From Roseburia_C amylophila (GTDB taxonomy: Bacteria > Bacillota > Clostridia > Lachnospirales > Lachnospiraceae), in assembly GCF_025567465.1 (NCBI RefSeq), contig NZ_JAOQKI010000003.1, forward strand, positions 1 to 64,000: a stretch of DNA of 64,000 nucleotides. The letters are read 5' to 3'. This document shows, in pieces, positions 26,798 to 34,830 of this stretch. The position numbers were made by a program, and so were the translations under genes. Below the pieces are notes generated by a model that was not told the DNA's origin, did not search any database, and was given only the letters and a program-made list of their open reading frames with translations. How positions within the stretch are numbered: position 1 is the stretch's first letter; every line of letters starts with the position of its first letter.

Positions 26798-26936
26798 CTA
26801 TAGAAGTCGGTATCGCACCGATTAGTATCAGCAGTGCTCCCAGAATTTCAAAAGGAGTCAGAGTTTCGTGCAAAAGCAGAACAGCAAAGGTAACAACCGA
26901 TAGTGTTTGACAGAATAAGCAGTGTTCATTACAATG
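26784..26936 (-). pseudogene. C-terminal remnant of an EamA/DMT transporter gene
   Basis: Read on the minus strand, this stretch encodes about 45 residues ending in TPFEILGALLILIGAI and a short tail, the usual last transmembrane helix of EamA transporters, preceded by VVTFAVLLLHE. The frame meets a stop upstream near 26937 and no start codon or N-terminal part is present, so it is a decayed gene end. A complete EamA gene lies at 53639. Confidence 0.7.
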
Positions 26937-26966
26937 TTTTTAGAAAAAAGAAATGGGGGAACAGAG

Positions 26967-27500
26967 ATGTTAGAATGTGAAATTGAAATCGGAAAAGAAG
27001 AGCAGGATGCGCTGCTTGAAATCACTTTGAATTCGAAGGAGTATCGAAAGAAAAGAAAAGCGGAAGCAATAAAATTTTCAATTCTGATTGTAGCTTGTAT
27101 TTTGATTATAATATGGAGAGTAACAAATAGTGATACAAGGCTTGTTGTACTTTGCTCACTCCTGGCTGCATATAGTCTTTTTATGATATGCGGAGGAAGC
27201 AAGCTGATGCAGAAGACGGTATTAAAGAAATCTGTTACAGCAATGGATAAAGAACTAAAATCCGGTTATCGGAAGTATACTTTCAGTGAAGAGGGAATTC
27301 TTTTAAAATCAGAAGTTTCAGAAGGAAATACTGCATGGACACTTTATAAGGATTGGGAAATCTATGGAAATTACATCTGCATCAGGAATCTGTCGAATGA
27401 AAATGTTCTTGTAAAACAGGATAAATTGTCGGCAGAAGAGAGGACATGGCTGATTGATTTACTGACCCGTCATCTGGGAAAAGCAGTAAATGAGAAATGA
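26967..27500 (+). CDS. YcxB-like membrane protein (copy 1)
   Basis: A 177-aa protein with two hydrophobic segments (about 38-55 and 62-80) and a C-terminal domain containing ESEVSEGNTAWTLYKDWEIY-like YcxB features ending in a WLIDLLTRHLG helix. The start at 26967 is set by comparison with the tandem paralogue at 27552, which has the same GGGGGAACAGAG leader and first residues. The function of YcxB proteins is unknown. The two copies lie 51 bp apart and probably arose by duplication. Confidence 0.72.
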   Translation: MLECEIEIGKEEQDALLEITLNSKEYRKKRKAEAIKFSILIVACILIIIWRVTNSDTRLVVLCSLLAAYSLFMICGGSKLMQKTVLKKSVTAMDKELKSGYRKYTFSEEGILLKSEVSEGNTAWTLYKDWEIYGNYICIRNLSNENVLVKQDKLSAEERTWLIDLLTRHLGKAVNEK

Positions 27501-27551
27501 ATGGAAAGAAAATAAATAAAAAATAGATGAAAAGAAAATGGGGGAACAGAG

Positions 27552-28079
27552 ATGTTAGAATATGAAATTGAAATCGGAAAAGAAGAGCGGGATGCGCTGT
27601 TGGAAATAACTTTGCAATCGGATGTATACCGGAAGAGAAGAAAAGTGGTAACGATTACTTCTGTGATTATGTGCATAATCTGTCTGCCGTCCGGAATGTT
27701 AAGCTTTATGCTTGGCAGGGCAGAAATGGGTTCACTTTTTATGATTCTTTGGGCAGCTTTTCTATATTTTGCATGCGGCGGGAAAAAGGTACAGCAGAAA
27801 GCACGACTTAAGAGATTTTACGCAAATGCACAGAAGGCACTGGTAAGTGGCCACCGCAAGTATATTTTCAGTGAAGAAAGCATCAGCATAAAATCAGAAA
27901 TAGCGGAGGGTGTGAATCTGTGGACTGCCTATAAGGACTGGGGATTCTATGAAAATTATATTTATATCAGAAATCTGTCCAATCAGGTGATTCTGGTAAG
28001 ACAGAGTGAGCTGTCAGCAGAAGACCATGCATGGCTGGTGGATTTGCTGACCCGTCATCTGGGCGCAGCACTGGCTTAG
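27552..28079 (+). CDS. YcxB-like membrane protein (copy 2)
   Basis: A 175-aa paralogue of the preceding gene: the N-terminal LEYEIEIGKEERDALLEITL is nearly identical, the transmembrane segments have diverged, and the C-terminal NLSNQVILVRQSELSAEDH and WLVDLLTRHLG segments are conserved. It lies 15 bp upstream of a MATE exporter gene and is probably co-transcribed with it. Function unknown. Confidence 0.72.
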   Translation: MLEYEIEIGKEERDALLEITLQSDVYRKRRKVVTITSVIMCIICLPSGMLSFMLGRAEMGSLFMILWAAFLYFACGGKKVQQKARLKRFYANAQKALVSGHRKYIFSEESISIKSEIAEGVNLWTAYKDWGFYENYIYIRNLSNQVILVRQSELSAEDHAWLVDLLTRHLGAALA

Positions 28080-28094
28080 AGGAAGCAGAATGAA

Positions 28095-29447
28095 ATGATG
28101 GAACGGAATCTTACTACAGGAAGTGTATTTAAAAATGTAATTATATTTTCGCTGCCATACCTTTTATCTTATTTTTTACAGACATTGTATGGAATGGCAG
28201 ATTTATTTATCATCGGGCAGTTTGAAGGAGTTGCCAGCACTACGGCGGTATCCATTGGCTCACAGGTCATGCATATGATAACAGTTATGCTGGTGGGACT
28301 TGCCATGGGAACAACGGTCAGCATCGGACAGGCGATTGGAAGCAAAGATAAGAAACGGGTGGCAGAAGGAATTGGAAACACGGTAATCCTATTTATGGGA
28401 GTTGCCCTTGTGCTGATGATTGTGCTGCTTTTGCTGACAAAACCAATTGTAACAGTAATGTCTACACCACAGGAAGCAGTAATGGGAACGATATCCTATC
28501 TTACCATCTGCTTTATCGGGATTCCTTTTATTACAGCATATAATATTATCAGTGCAATTTTCCGTGGCATGGGTGACAGCAAGAGTCCGATGTACTTTAT
28601 TACCATTGCATGTGTAGCAAATATTGTCTTGGATTATGTATTTATCGGCGGACTGCATCTTGGACCGGCAGGTGCAGCTCTTGGAACTACCTGCGCCCAG
28701 GTCATTAGTGTAATGATTTCCCTCGTTATGATTATAAGACAGCGGGAGAAATTTTCTCTTAGCAGAAAAGATTTCAGACCGAACCGAAATGTAATGGGAC
28801 AGATTTTAAAAATCGGTATTCCCATTGCATTGCAGGACGGTTTCATCCAGGTGGCATTTATGATTATCACCATCATTGCGAACCAGCGTGGATTAAATGA
28901 TGCAGCGGCTGTGGGAATCGTGGAAAAGATAATAAGCTTCCTGTTCCTGATTCCGTCCTCCATGTTATCAACAGTATCTGCACTTGGTGCACAGAATATC
29001 GGAGCGGGAAAGAGGCAGCGTGCCAATGAAACACTGCGCTATGCTGTGATGATTACAGTGGGCTTTGGAATTATCGTAGGAATCTTCATGCAGTTCTTCG
29101 CCAGTCCGGTGGTGGCGTTATTTACAGATGCATCGGATGCATCGGGAGCGGAAGTGGTACGTCTGGGAGGTCAATACTTAAGGGGATATGTCTGGGATTG
29201 CATGTTCGCAGGAATTCATTTCAGCTTCAGCGGATATTTCTGTGCCTGCGGCAAATCCGGCATCTCATTTTTACATAATATCATTGCAATTACACTGGTA
29301 AGAATTCCGGGCGTTTATCTGACTTCGACTTTATTCCCGGATACCTTATTCCCGATGGGGCTGGCAACGGCAGCAGGCTCCCTGCTTTCCGCAATCATCT
29401 GTGTTGTTGCATTTACAATCTTAAACCAGAAGGAAAGGCAGAAATGA
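28095..29447 (+). CDS. MATE-family efflux transporter
   Basis: A 450-aa exporter with twelve hydrophobic segments in two related halves. Characteristic stretches are LFIIGQFEGVASTTAVSIGS, the PALY-like GIPIALQDGF at the start of the second half, and AQNIGAGKRQRA. MATE proteins export drugs or metabolites using Na+ or H+ gradients. Two ATGs (28095, 28098) are equally possible starts. A truncated second MATE gene lies immediately downstream. Confidence 0.9.
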   Translation: MMERNLTTGSVFKNVIIFSLPYLLSYFLQTLYGMADLFIIGQFEGVASTTAVSIGSQVMHMITVMLVGLAMGTTVSIGQAIGSKDKKRVAEGIGNTVILFMGVALVLMIVLLLLTKPIVTVMSTPQEAVMGTISYLTICFIGIPFITAYNIISAIFRGMGDSKSPMYFITIACVANIVLDYVFIGGLHLGPAGAALGTTCAQVISVMISLVMIIRQREKFSLSRKDFRPNRNVMGQILKIGIPIALQDGFIQVAFMIITIIANQRGLNDAAAVGIVEKIISFLFLIPSSMLSTVSALGAQNIGAGKRQRANETLRYAVMITVGFGIIVGIFMQFFASPVVALFTDASDASGAEVVRLGGQYLRGYVWDCMFAGIHFSFSGYFCACGKSGISFLHNIIAITLVRIPGVYLTSTLFPDTLFPMGLATAAGSLLSAIICVVAFTILNQKERQK

Positions 29448-29467
29448 ACCAGCCATCTCTTAAGAAA

Positions 29468-29826
29468 ATGACAGGCTTGGAGCGCCGATTGCGCTGCAGG
29501 ATTTACTGGCATCCATTTTCTCTTCAGATGAAGCGGTTATTCTGGCGGCGGCAGATTACTTAAAGGCATACGCCATTGACTGCATGTTTACCGCAATCTT
29601 TTTCTGCTATACCGGATTTTATAATGGAATCGGCAGGACGAGATTTGTCATGCTTCAGGGAATCATCGGAGCCTTTGGTGTCCGTGTTCCGGTGTCCTAT
29701 TTTATGAGTCTTCGTCCGAATCCGTCCTTATTTGAAATTGGACTGGCGACACCGATGTCATCCATTGTGCAGTTGATTTTATACCTTGGATTTATGGCGA
29801 TTTTAAAGAGAAGAGAAAAACAGTAG
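29468..29826 (+). pseudogene. Truncated MATE transporter remnant
   Basis: The frame reads GAPIALQD, which matches the middle of a MATE protein, and passes directly into LLASIFSSDEAVILAAADYL and a complete MATE C terminus ending near 29826. The central 100 or so codons and the whole N-terminal half are missing, and a TAA precedes the fragment in frame. An ATG at 29584 could give an 80-aa product of doubtful function. Its C-terminal sequence differs from the intact neighbour, so it derives from a different paralogue. Confidence 0.72.
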
Positions 29827-29876
29827 TAAGTAGGAACTTAATTTCACAATATATAATATGTGTTTAGTTACAACTG

Positions 29877-29913
29877 TTAGCCAAAATTGAAAAAAGATTG
29901 ATATTGGCTAATA
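29877..29913. repeat. Left copy of hairpin repeat bracketing the DUF4143 ATPase gene
   Basis: TTAGCCAA and TTGGCTAA form inverted ends around a 21-nt spacer containing TGAAAAAAGATTGAT. The same 37-bp unit with two or three changes recurs at 31157-31193, exactly 1280 bp downstream in the same orientation. The -35 hexamer of the ATPase promoter lies inside this copy. Confidence 0.85.
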
Positions 29914-29926
29914 TACACAATATAAT
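29898..29926 (+). promoter_or_regulatory. Promoter of the DUF4143 ATPase gene
   Basis: TTGATA (29898-29903), a 17-bp spacer and TATAAT (29921-29926). The overlap of the -35 with the palindromic repeat suggests the palindrome may serve as operator. Confidence 0.65.
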
Positions 29927-29958
29927 AAGCACATAATATGTATAAAGGATGGGTGTAC

Positions 29959-31152
29959 ATGAAACTGATAGAACGGCGACAGTATTTGAATAAGTTAATT
30001 AATGTACTTGGAACTCCGGATATCAAAGTTGTTACAGGTGTAAGACGAAGTGGAAAGTCTAAATTGCTGGAAGCGTTTAGAACATATGTTGAAAAAGAAA
30101 TTCCAGATTGCAACATTATTCAGATTAATTTTAATTTACCGGATTATGATGACTTGCTAACATATCGTGCATTATATGATTATGTAAATGAACATTATGT
30201 GGCAGGCAGGGAAAACTTCGTATTTATTGATGAAGTGCAGATGTGCAAGGATTTTGAAAAAGCAGTAAATGGACTGCATGCAAGTGAAAAATATGATATT
30301 TATATTACGGGTTCTAATGCCTTTTTACTAAGTTCTGATTTGGCAACATTATTTACCGGACGTACTTTTGAAATAAAAATGTATCCTTTTTCATTCGGGG
30401 AATATATGGAGTATTTTGAATTAAAGAATCAGTATAAGGCATTAGATGAGTATGTGCTTGAAGGTGGAATGGCAGGTTCCTATCTTTATAAAGATCAGGA
30501 AGCTAAATTTGATTATGTGGCTGATGTATTTGATACTCTGATTATACGGGATATCAGAAAAAAATACAAAATACGGAATGTGCAGCTTATGGATAGAATT
30601 GTGGACTTTTTAATGGATAATATTTCAAATTTGTCATCTGCCCGTAGTATTACAAATACATTAGGAAGTATGCATGAAAAAATTCATCATACGACTGTAG
30701 GCTCTTATATGCAGTATTTGTGCAACGCATTCGCATTTTATAAAGTAAGAAGGTATGACATTAAAGGAAAAAAATATTTGTCGAGCAATGATAAATACTA
30801 TCTGAGTGACCATACTTTTCGTTATGCAAAACTTGGAACAAAAAACATGGATTATGGTCGAATACTTGAAAATATTGTGGCAATTGAGCTACTTCGTAGG
30901 GGATATGAGGTTTACGTGGGAATATTGTATAAAAAGGAAATAGATTTTGTTGCAATTAAACGTAGCGAAAAAATTTATATTCAGGTATCTGATAACATAA
31001 GTGATGATAAGACTTTTGAAAGAGAGGTATCACCACTACTGCAGATTAAAGATGCATACCCTAAGTATGTTATTGCCAGAACGAGACATGATGCATATCA
31101 ATATGAGGGAATCAAGATAGTCGATATTGCGGATTGGTTATTGGATAAATGA
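29959..31152 (+). CDS. AAA ATPase with DUF4143 domain
   Basis: A 397-aa protein of the large prokaryotic AAA_14/DUF4143 family. The N-terminal ATPase domain has Walker A TGVRRSGKSKLL and Walker B FVFIDEVQ. The C-terminal DUF4143 domain ends in a PD-(D/E)XK nuclease-like EIDFVAIKRSEKIYIQV segment. The ATG at 29959 follows AAAGGATG; an upstream in-frame ATG at 29938 has no site. The biological role of this family is not settled. It stands alone, bracketed by two direct copies of a 37-bp hairpin, and looks like an accessory cassette. Confidence 0.85.
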   Translation: MKLIERRQYLNKLINVLGTPDIKVVTGVRRSGKSKLLEAFRTYVEKEIPDCNIIQINFNLPDYDDLLTYRALYDYVNEHYVAGRENFVFIDEVQMCKDFEKAVNGLHASEKYDIYITGSNAFLLSSDLATLFTGRTFEIKMYPFSFGEYMEYFELKNQYKALDEYVLEGGMAGSYLYKDQEAKFDYVADVFDTLIIRDIRKKYKIRNVQLMDRIVDFLMDNISNLSSARSITNTLGSMHEKIHHTTVGSYMQYLCNAFAFYKVRRYDIKGKKYLSSNDKYYLSDHTFRYAKLGTKNMDYGRILENIVAIELLRRGYEVYVGILYKKEIDFVAIKRSEKIYIQVSDNISDDKTFEREVSPLLQIKDAYPKYVIARTRHDAYQYEGIKIVDIADWLLDK

Positions 31153-31156
31153 ACTA

Positions 31157-31193
31157 TTAGCCAAAAATGAAAAAAGATTGATTTTGGCTAATA
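31157..31193. repeat. Right copy of hairpin repeat bracketing the DUF4143 ATPase gene
   Basis: The same TTAGCCAA...TTGGCTAA unit as at 29877-29913, starting four bases after the ATPase stop codon. Here no -10 hexamer follows at promoter distance, so it is not simply a promoter copy; it may act as terminator or as an element boundary. Confidence 0.85.
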
Positions 31194-31238
31194 AAAACAC
31201 CAGTGATTTAAAAATGTAAATACGAGGAAGGTTTGCAT

Positions 31239-31309
31239 AATTCCTCCTGTTTTCCACATACTACCCATACAGCACAAAAATGGAAAGTATGTAGGAAACA
31301 GGAGGAATT
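31239..31309 (+). promoter_or_regulatory. Hairpin sequestering the spoVT ribosome binding site
   Basis: The segments 31239-31262 and 31286-31309 are complementary at 22 of 24 positions around a 23-nt loop. The right arm contains the AGGAGG of spoVT, and the left arm carries CCTCCT opposite it. In RNA that includes both arms the ribosome binding site would be buried; a start of transcription inside the left arm or loop would free it. Confidence 0.75.
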
Positions 31310-31313
31310 TTTA

Positions 31314-31862
31314 ATGAAAGCAACAGGAATTGTACGTAGAATAGATGATTTGGGGAGAGTTGTAGTGCCAAAGGAAATCCGCAGGACACTGCGAATCCGG
31401 GAAGGTGACCCACTGGAAATTTTTACAGACCGGGAAGGTGAAATCATTCTTAAGAAATATTCTCCGATTGGAGAACTGAGCCAGTTTGCCGGACAGTATG
31501 CGGAGAGCCTGGCACAGAGCACTGGGCATCTGGTATGTATTACCGACAGGGACCATGTGATTGCGGCTGCAGGAAACGGAAAGAAGGAATTCGAAGGAAA
31601 GCCAATCAGCAGGCAGTTAGAGGAACTGATCGAAGACCGGAAAAATATTCTTGCACAGCAGGGAGACAGCAAATTTGTACGAATTACCTTAGATGATACC
31701 GGGAACTATCATGACCAGGCAATCAGCACGATTATCTGTGAAGGAGATGCCATCGGAGCAGTTGTTTTATATGAGAAAAATGAAACTGCAAAAATGGGAG
31801 AAACCGAAAGCAAGCTTGCTATTACAGCGGCGGGATTTTTAGGAAGACAAATGGAACAGTAG
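31314..31862 (+). CDS. spoVT: Stage V sporulation protein T (AbrB-family regulator)
   Basis: A 182-aa protein with an N-terminal SpoVT/AbrB swapped-hairpin DNA-binding domain (MKATGIVRRIDDLGRVVVPK onward, about 1-50) and a C-terminal GAF-like domain (about 55-180). In spore formers it is a late forespore regulator. The ATG at 31314 gives the canonical SpoVT N terminus and follows AGGAGGAATTTTTA; a longer in-frame reading from 31233 would run through the hairpin and is rejected. Its presence marks the host as a spore-forming lineage. Confidence 0.93.
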   Translation: MKATGIVRRIDDLGRVVVPKEIRRTLRIREGDPLEIFTDREGEIILKKYSPIGELSQFAGQYAESLAQSTGHLVCITDRDHVIAAAGNGKKEFEGKPISRQLEELIEDRKNILAQQGDSKFVRITLDDTGNYHDQAISTIICEGDAIGAVVLYEKNETAKMGETESKLAITAAGFLGRQMEQ

Positions 31863-31914
31863 CCTTGTAACTTTTTATGGAACAGTGTAAAATAGAGCAA
31901 TATGGAGGAATCCC

Positions 31915-34026
31915 ATGTCCCATAAAGAGAAGAAAAAAAGAAAAAAGAAATACCGTGGTTTCTGGCTTTTTGTAAAGCTGCAGATAGTTCTGATACTTCT
32001 GGTAATCGGCGGGCTGGCGTATTACTATTTTGGCGGGTATGCCAGTCAGGTCAGTGCCATGCATGAAGAGGCAGTCCGGTTTGTAAAAGAGTCGACGAAG
32101 GACACATTTCGGGCGGAGCAGACCAGCCAGGTTTATGATGTGAATGGAACGAGAATCATGTCACTTCGTGGCACCAAGGATGTAAGCTATCTGACCAGTG
32201 ATGAGATACCGGAAGAAGTCAAAGAAGCTATGGTCAGTATTGAAGATAAAAAATTTTACAGTCATGGCGGAATCGATTTTAAGGCAATTATCCGTGCAGT
32301 CTGGGCAATGGTGCGTAACGGAGAAGTAACCCAGGGCGGAAGTACCATTACGCAGCAGCTTGCAAGAACCATTTTCCTAAATAATGACAGAACGTGGCAG
32401 CGAAAAATGGAAGAAATTTTCATTGCCACAGAGCTGGAAAAGAAATATACCAAGGATGAAATCTTAGAGTTTTATCTTAATAATATTTATTTTGGAAATG
32501 GATATTATGGCATTCAGGCGGCGAGCCGGGGATATTTTGATACAGATGTTTCATTTTTGTCATTGTCCCAGATGGCATATCTTTGTGCGATACCGAATAA
32601 TCCGACGATGTATAATCCTTATAAGAACCCGGATAATACGTTAGGAAGACGTGACCGCATTTTAAAAAACATGTATGAGGATGGCAAAATCAGCCGCAGG
32701 GAATATAAGGATGCCAGACAGGAAACGATTGTACTCAGCACAGCAGAGCCAACAAAGCGTTATGATGCGGTAGAGACCTATGCCTGCTATTGTGCAACAC
32801 GGGCATTGATGGAGCAGCAGGGCTTTGAATTCCGGACAGATTTTTCTTCGGAGGAAGATCGAAAGACCTATGAAGATGCCTATCAGGAGCAGTATAAAAC
32901 CTGCGAACAGTCTCTTTATACAGGAGGCTATAGAATCTATACTTCCATTGATTTAAATATGGAAGAGCAGCTTCAGAATGCAGTGGATGAGAAGCTGCAG
33001 GATTTTACCGATGTCAATGAAGAGGGCATTTATACATTGCAGAGTGCGGCAGTATGCATTGACAATGAGACCGGTTTTGTAAAAGCAGTCGTAGGCGGAA
33101 GAAGTCAGGAATATGACGGGCATATGCTAAACCGCGCCTATCAGAGTTACCGGCAGCCGGGCAGTGCCATCAAACCGTTGATTGTATACACACCGGCGTT
33201 GGAGCGGGGCTATACCCCGGATACTGTGGTGGAAGATGCACCGATTGAGGATGGACCGGAAAATGCCAGTGGCAGGTATCTTGGTAGCGTAACCTTGCGT
33301 TATGCAGTAGAAAATTCCATTAATACAGTGGCGTGGAATCTTTTAGAAGAGATGACTCCCGTTACAGGAATTTCCTATCTGAAGGAGATGAATTTCGCAA
33401 AGCTGTCCCCGGAGGATGAAAGACCTGCCGCATCCCTGGGTGGATTTACCAATGGAGTCTCTCCGGTAGAAATGGCGGCGGCTTATGCCACCATAGAAAA
33501 TGATGGAAAATACCGGGAGCCTACCTGCATTGTAGAGATACAGGATGCAGACGGAAACGCTATCTATCAGAAAATTGTCGATGAAAAGCAGGTTTATAAA
33601 ACCAATGCAGCCCGTTGGATGACCAATATATTAGAGGGTGTTCTGACACAAGGAACAGCAAAGGGAATGGCATTGTCCGAGACTGCCAGTGCAGCGAAAA
33701 CAGGAACCACCAATTCCAATAAGGATGGCTGGTTTGTAGGCTATACAAAGTATTACACCACCAGCGTCTGGGTTGGATATGATATTCCGGCAGAACTTCC
33801 AGGACTGACAGGAGCCAGCTATCCGGGAGAAATCTGGTATGATTATATGGAAAATTTACATAAAGAATTACCGTATGCAGATTTTGTGGCACCTCTTGGT
33901 ACAGGCAATGATGCTGATGCGGAGAGTGGCACAGATGTGACAGAGGGTAATGCGGCAGAGAATGACACCATAGAAAATGACACTACAGGAGATAATACAG
34001 CTCCGGCAGAGGAAGAAAGGCGATAA
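31915..34026 (+). CDS. Class A penicillin-binding protein (PBP1A type)
   Basis: A 703-aa bifunctional peptidoglycan synthase. A basic N terminus and transmembrane anchor (about 20-42) are followed by the GT51 glycosyltransferase domain with Glu110 in EDKKFYSHGGID and GGSTITQQLARTIFL. The transpeptidase domain has Ser417 in the SAIK tetrad, an SIN triad, and AAKTGTTNSNKD. The C-terminal 40 residues are Asp/Glu/Thr/Asn-rich and disordered. GGAGG precedes the ATG. It lies 52 bp after spoVT and 1 bp before the next gene, implying an operon. Confidence 0.93.
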   Translation: MSHKEKKKRKKKYRGFWLFVKLQIVLILLVIGGLAYYYFGGYASQVSAMHEEAVRFVKESTKDTFRAEQTSQVYDVNGTRIMSLRGTKDVSYLTSDEIPEEVKEAMVSIEDKKFYSHGGIDFKAIIRAVWAMVRNGEVTQGGSTITQQLARTIFLNNDRTWQRKMEEIFIATELEKKYTKDEILEFYLNNIYFGNGYYGIQAASRGYFDTDVSFLSLSQMAYLCAIPNNPTMYNPYKNPDNTLGRRDRILKNMYEDGKISRREYKDARQETIVLSTAEPTKRYDAVETYACYCATRALMEQQGFEFRTDFSSEEDRKTYEDAYQEQYKTCEQSLYTGGYRIYTSIDLNMEEQLQNAVDEKLQDFTDVNEEGIYTLQSAAVCIDNETGFVKAVVGGRSQEYDGHMLNRAYQSYRQPGSAIKPLIVYTPALERGYTPDTVVEDAPIEDGPENASGRYLGSVTLRYAVENSINTVAWNLLEEMTPVTGISYLKEMNFAKLSPEDERPAASLGGFTNGVSPVEMAAAYATIENDGKYREPTCIVEIQDADGNAIYQKIVDEKQVYKTNAARWMTNILEGVLTQGTAKGMALSETASAAKTGTTNSNKDGWFVGYTKYYTTSVWVGYDIPAELPGLTGASYPGEIWYDYMENLHKELPYADFVAPLGTGNDADAESGTDVTEGNAAENDTIENDTTGDNTAPAEEERR

Positions 34027-34027
34027 T

Positions 34028-34687
34028 ATGGAAAAGAAAGCTGATTTAAAGACAATGACCTGGAAACAGCGGATCGGATTTGTCTGGGACTATTACAGAC
34101 TTGTAATACTGGCAGTAGTTGCAGTGATTATTTTGATTGGTATGACGGTATATCATTATATGACCACAAAGGAAGATATTTCCCAGATTGTATTAGTAAA
34201 TGCAAAGAGTATGCCAGCAGATGAAGAACCGGATTTCTCAGAATTCATGGAGCAATATGGATATGATACAGCAGCCCAGGAGGTTGTGGTAAATGATGCA
34301 TATTATGTGGATTTAACCAGCACAGATACCAGTAATCTCTATTCCTATCAGTCCCTGCAGACAGTGATTGCAGGCGGTGGAGTAGATGTTTTGGGTGCTG
34401 ATGAAATGGTTTTTGAAAATCTTGCCCAGTCTGGTGCCATAGCAGATTTGACGCAGTACTTTTCCAAAGACGAGCTGGAACAGTTAAAGGATTATATCTT
34501 CTATGTAGAGGATAAGGACACCGGAGATACTTTTGCAGCAGGCATCCGTCTTGGAGCCGGAAGCTGGCCGGTTGAACACGGTTATTATGAAAAGGAATGT
34601 ATTCTTGGTATTGCCCTTGGCTCCGAACATAAGGAAGCAGCGGAGCAGATGTTCCGTTATTTGCTGGAAAAATCCAATTTAGACTAA
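34028..34687 (+). CDS. Unknown single-pass membrane protein
   Basis: A 219-aa protein with a basic cytoplasmic N terminus, one transmembrane helix (about 24-44) and an extracytoplasmic domain of about 170 residues. The segment VIAGGGVDVLGADEMVFENLAQSGAIADLTQYF resembles part of a solute-binding-protein fold, but no family is recognised. The ATG at 34028 directly follows the PBP stop codon, so it is probably translated with the PBP and may serve the cell envelope. Confidence 0.6.
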   Translation: MEKKADLKTMTWKQRIGFVWDYYRLVILAVVAVIILIGMTVYHYMTTKEDISQIVLVNAKSMPADEEPDFSEFMEQYGYDTAAQEVVVNDAYYVDLTSTDTSNLYSYQSLQTVIAGGGVDVLGADEMVFENLAQSGAIADLTQYFSKDELEQLKDYIFYVEDKDTGDTFAAGIRLGAGSWPVEHGYYEKECILGIALGSEHKEAAEQMFRYLLEKSNLD

Positions 34688-34755
34688 AGAAAGTGCAAGA
34701 TATAGACGATATAAAAATAAGAAATGGTACATTGTGTATATCTTGCGGAAAAATC

Positions 34756-34784
34756 TTGCGAAAGATGACAAAATGACCTATAAT
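34756..34784 (+). promoter_or_regulatory. Promoter of the sortase gene
   Basis: TTGCGA (34756-34761), a 17-bp spacer and TATAAT (34779-34784). Upstream, GCAAGATATA and TATATCTTGC (about 34694 and 34737) form a distant inverted repeat that may be a terminator or operator. Confidence 0.68.
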
Positions 34785-34830
34785 AAAACTACCTGGACCA
34801 TGAGAAGATAAGGCAGATGAATCATAAATT

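Noticed and set aside
28095..29826. One frameshifted MATE gene
   Set aside because: The first frame is already a complete 450-aa MATE protein, and the second fragment repeats parts of the family, so there are two genes, one decayed.
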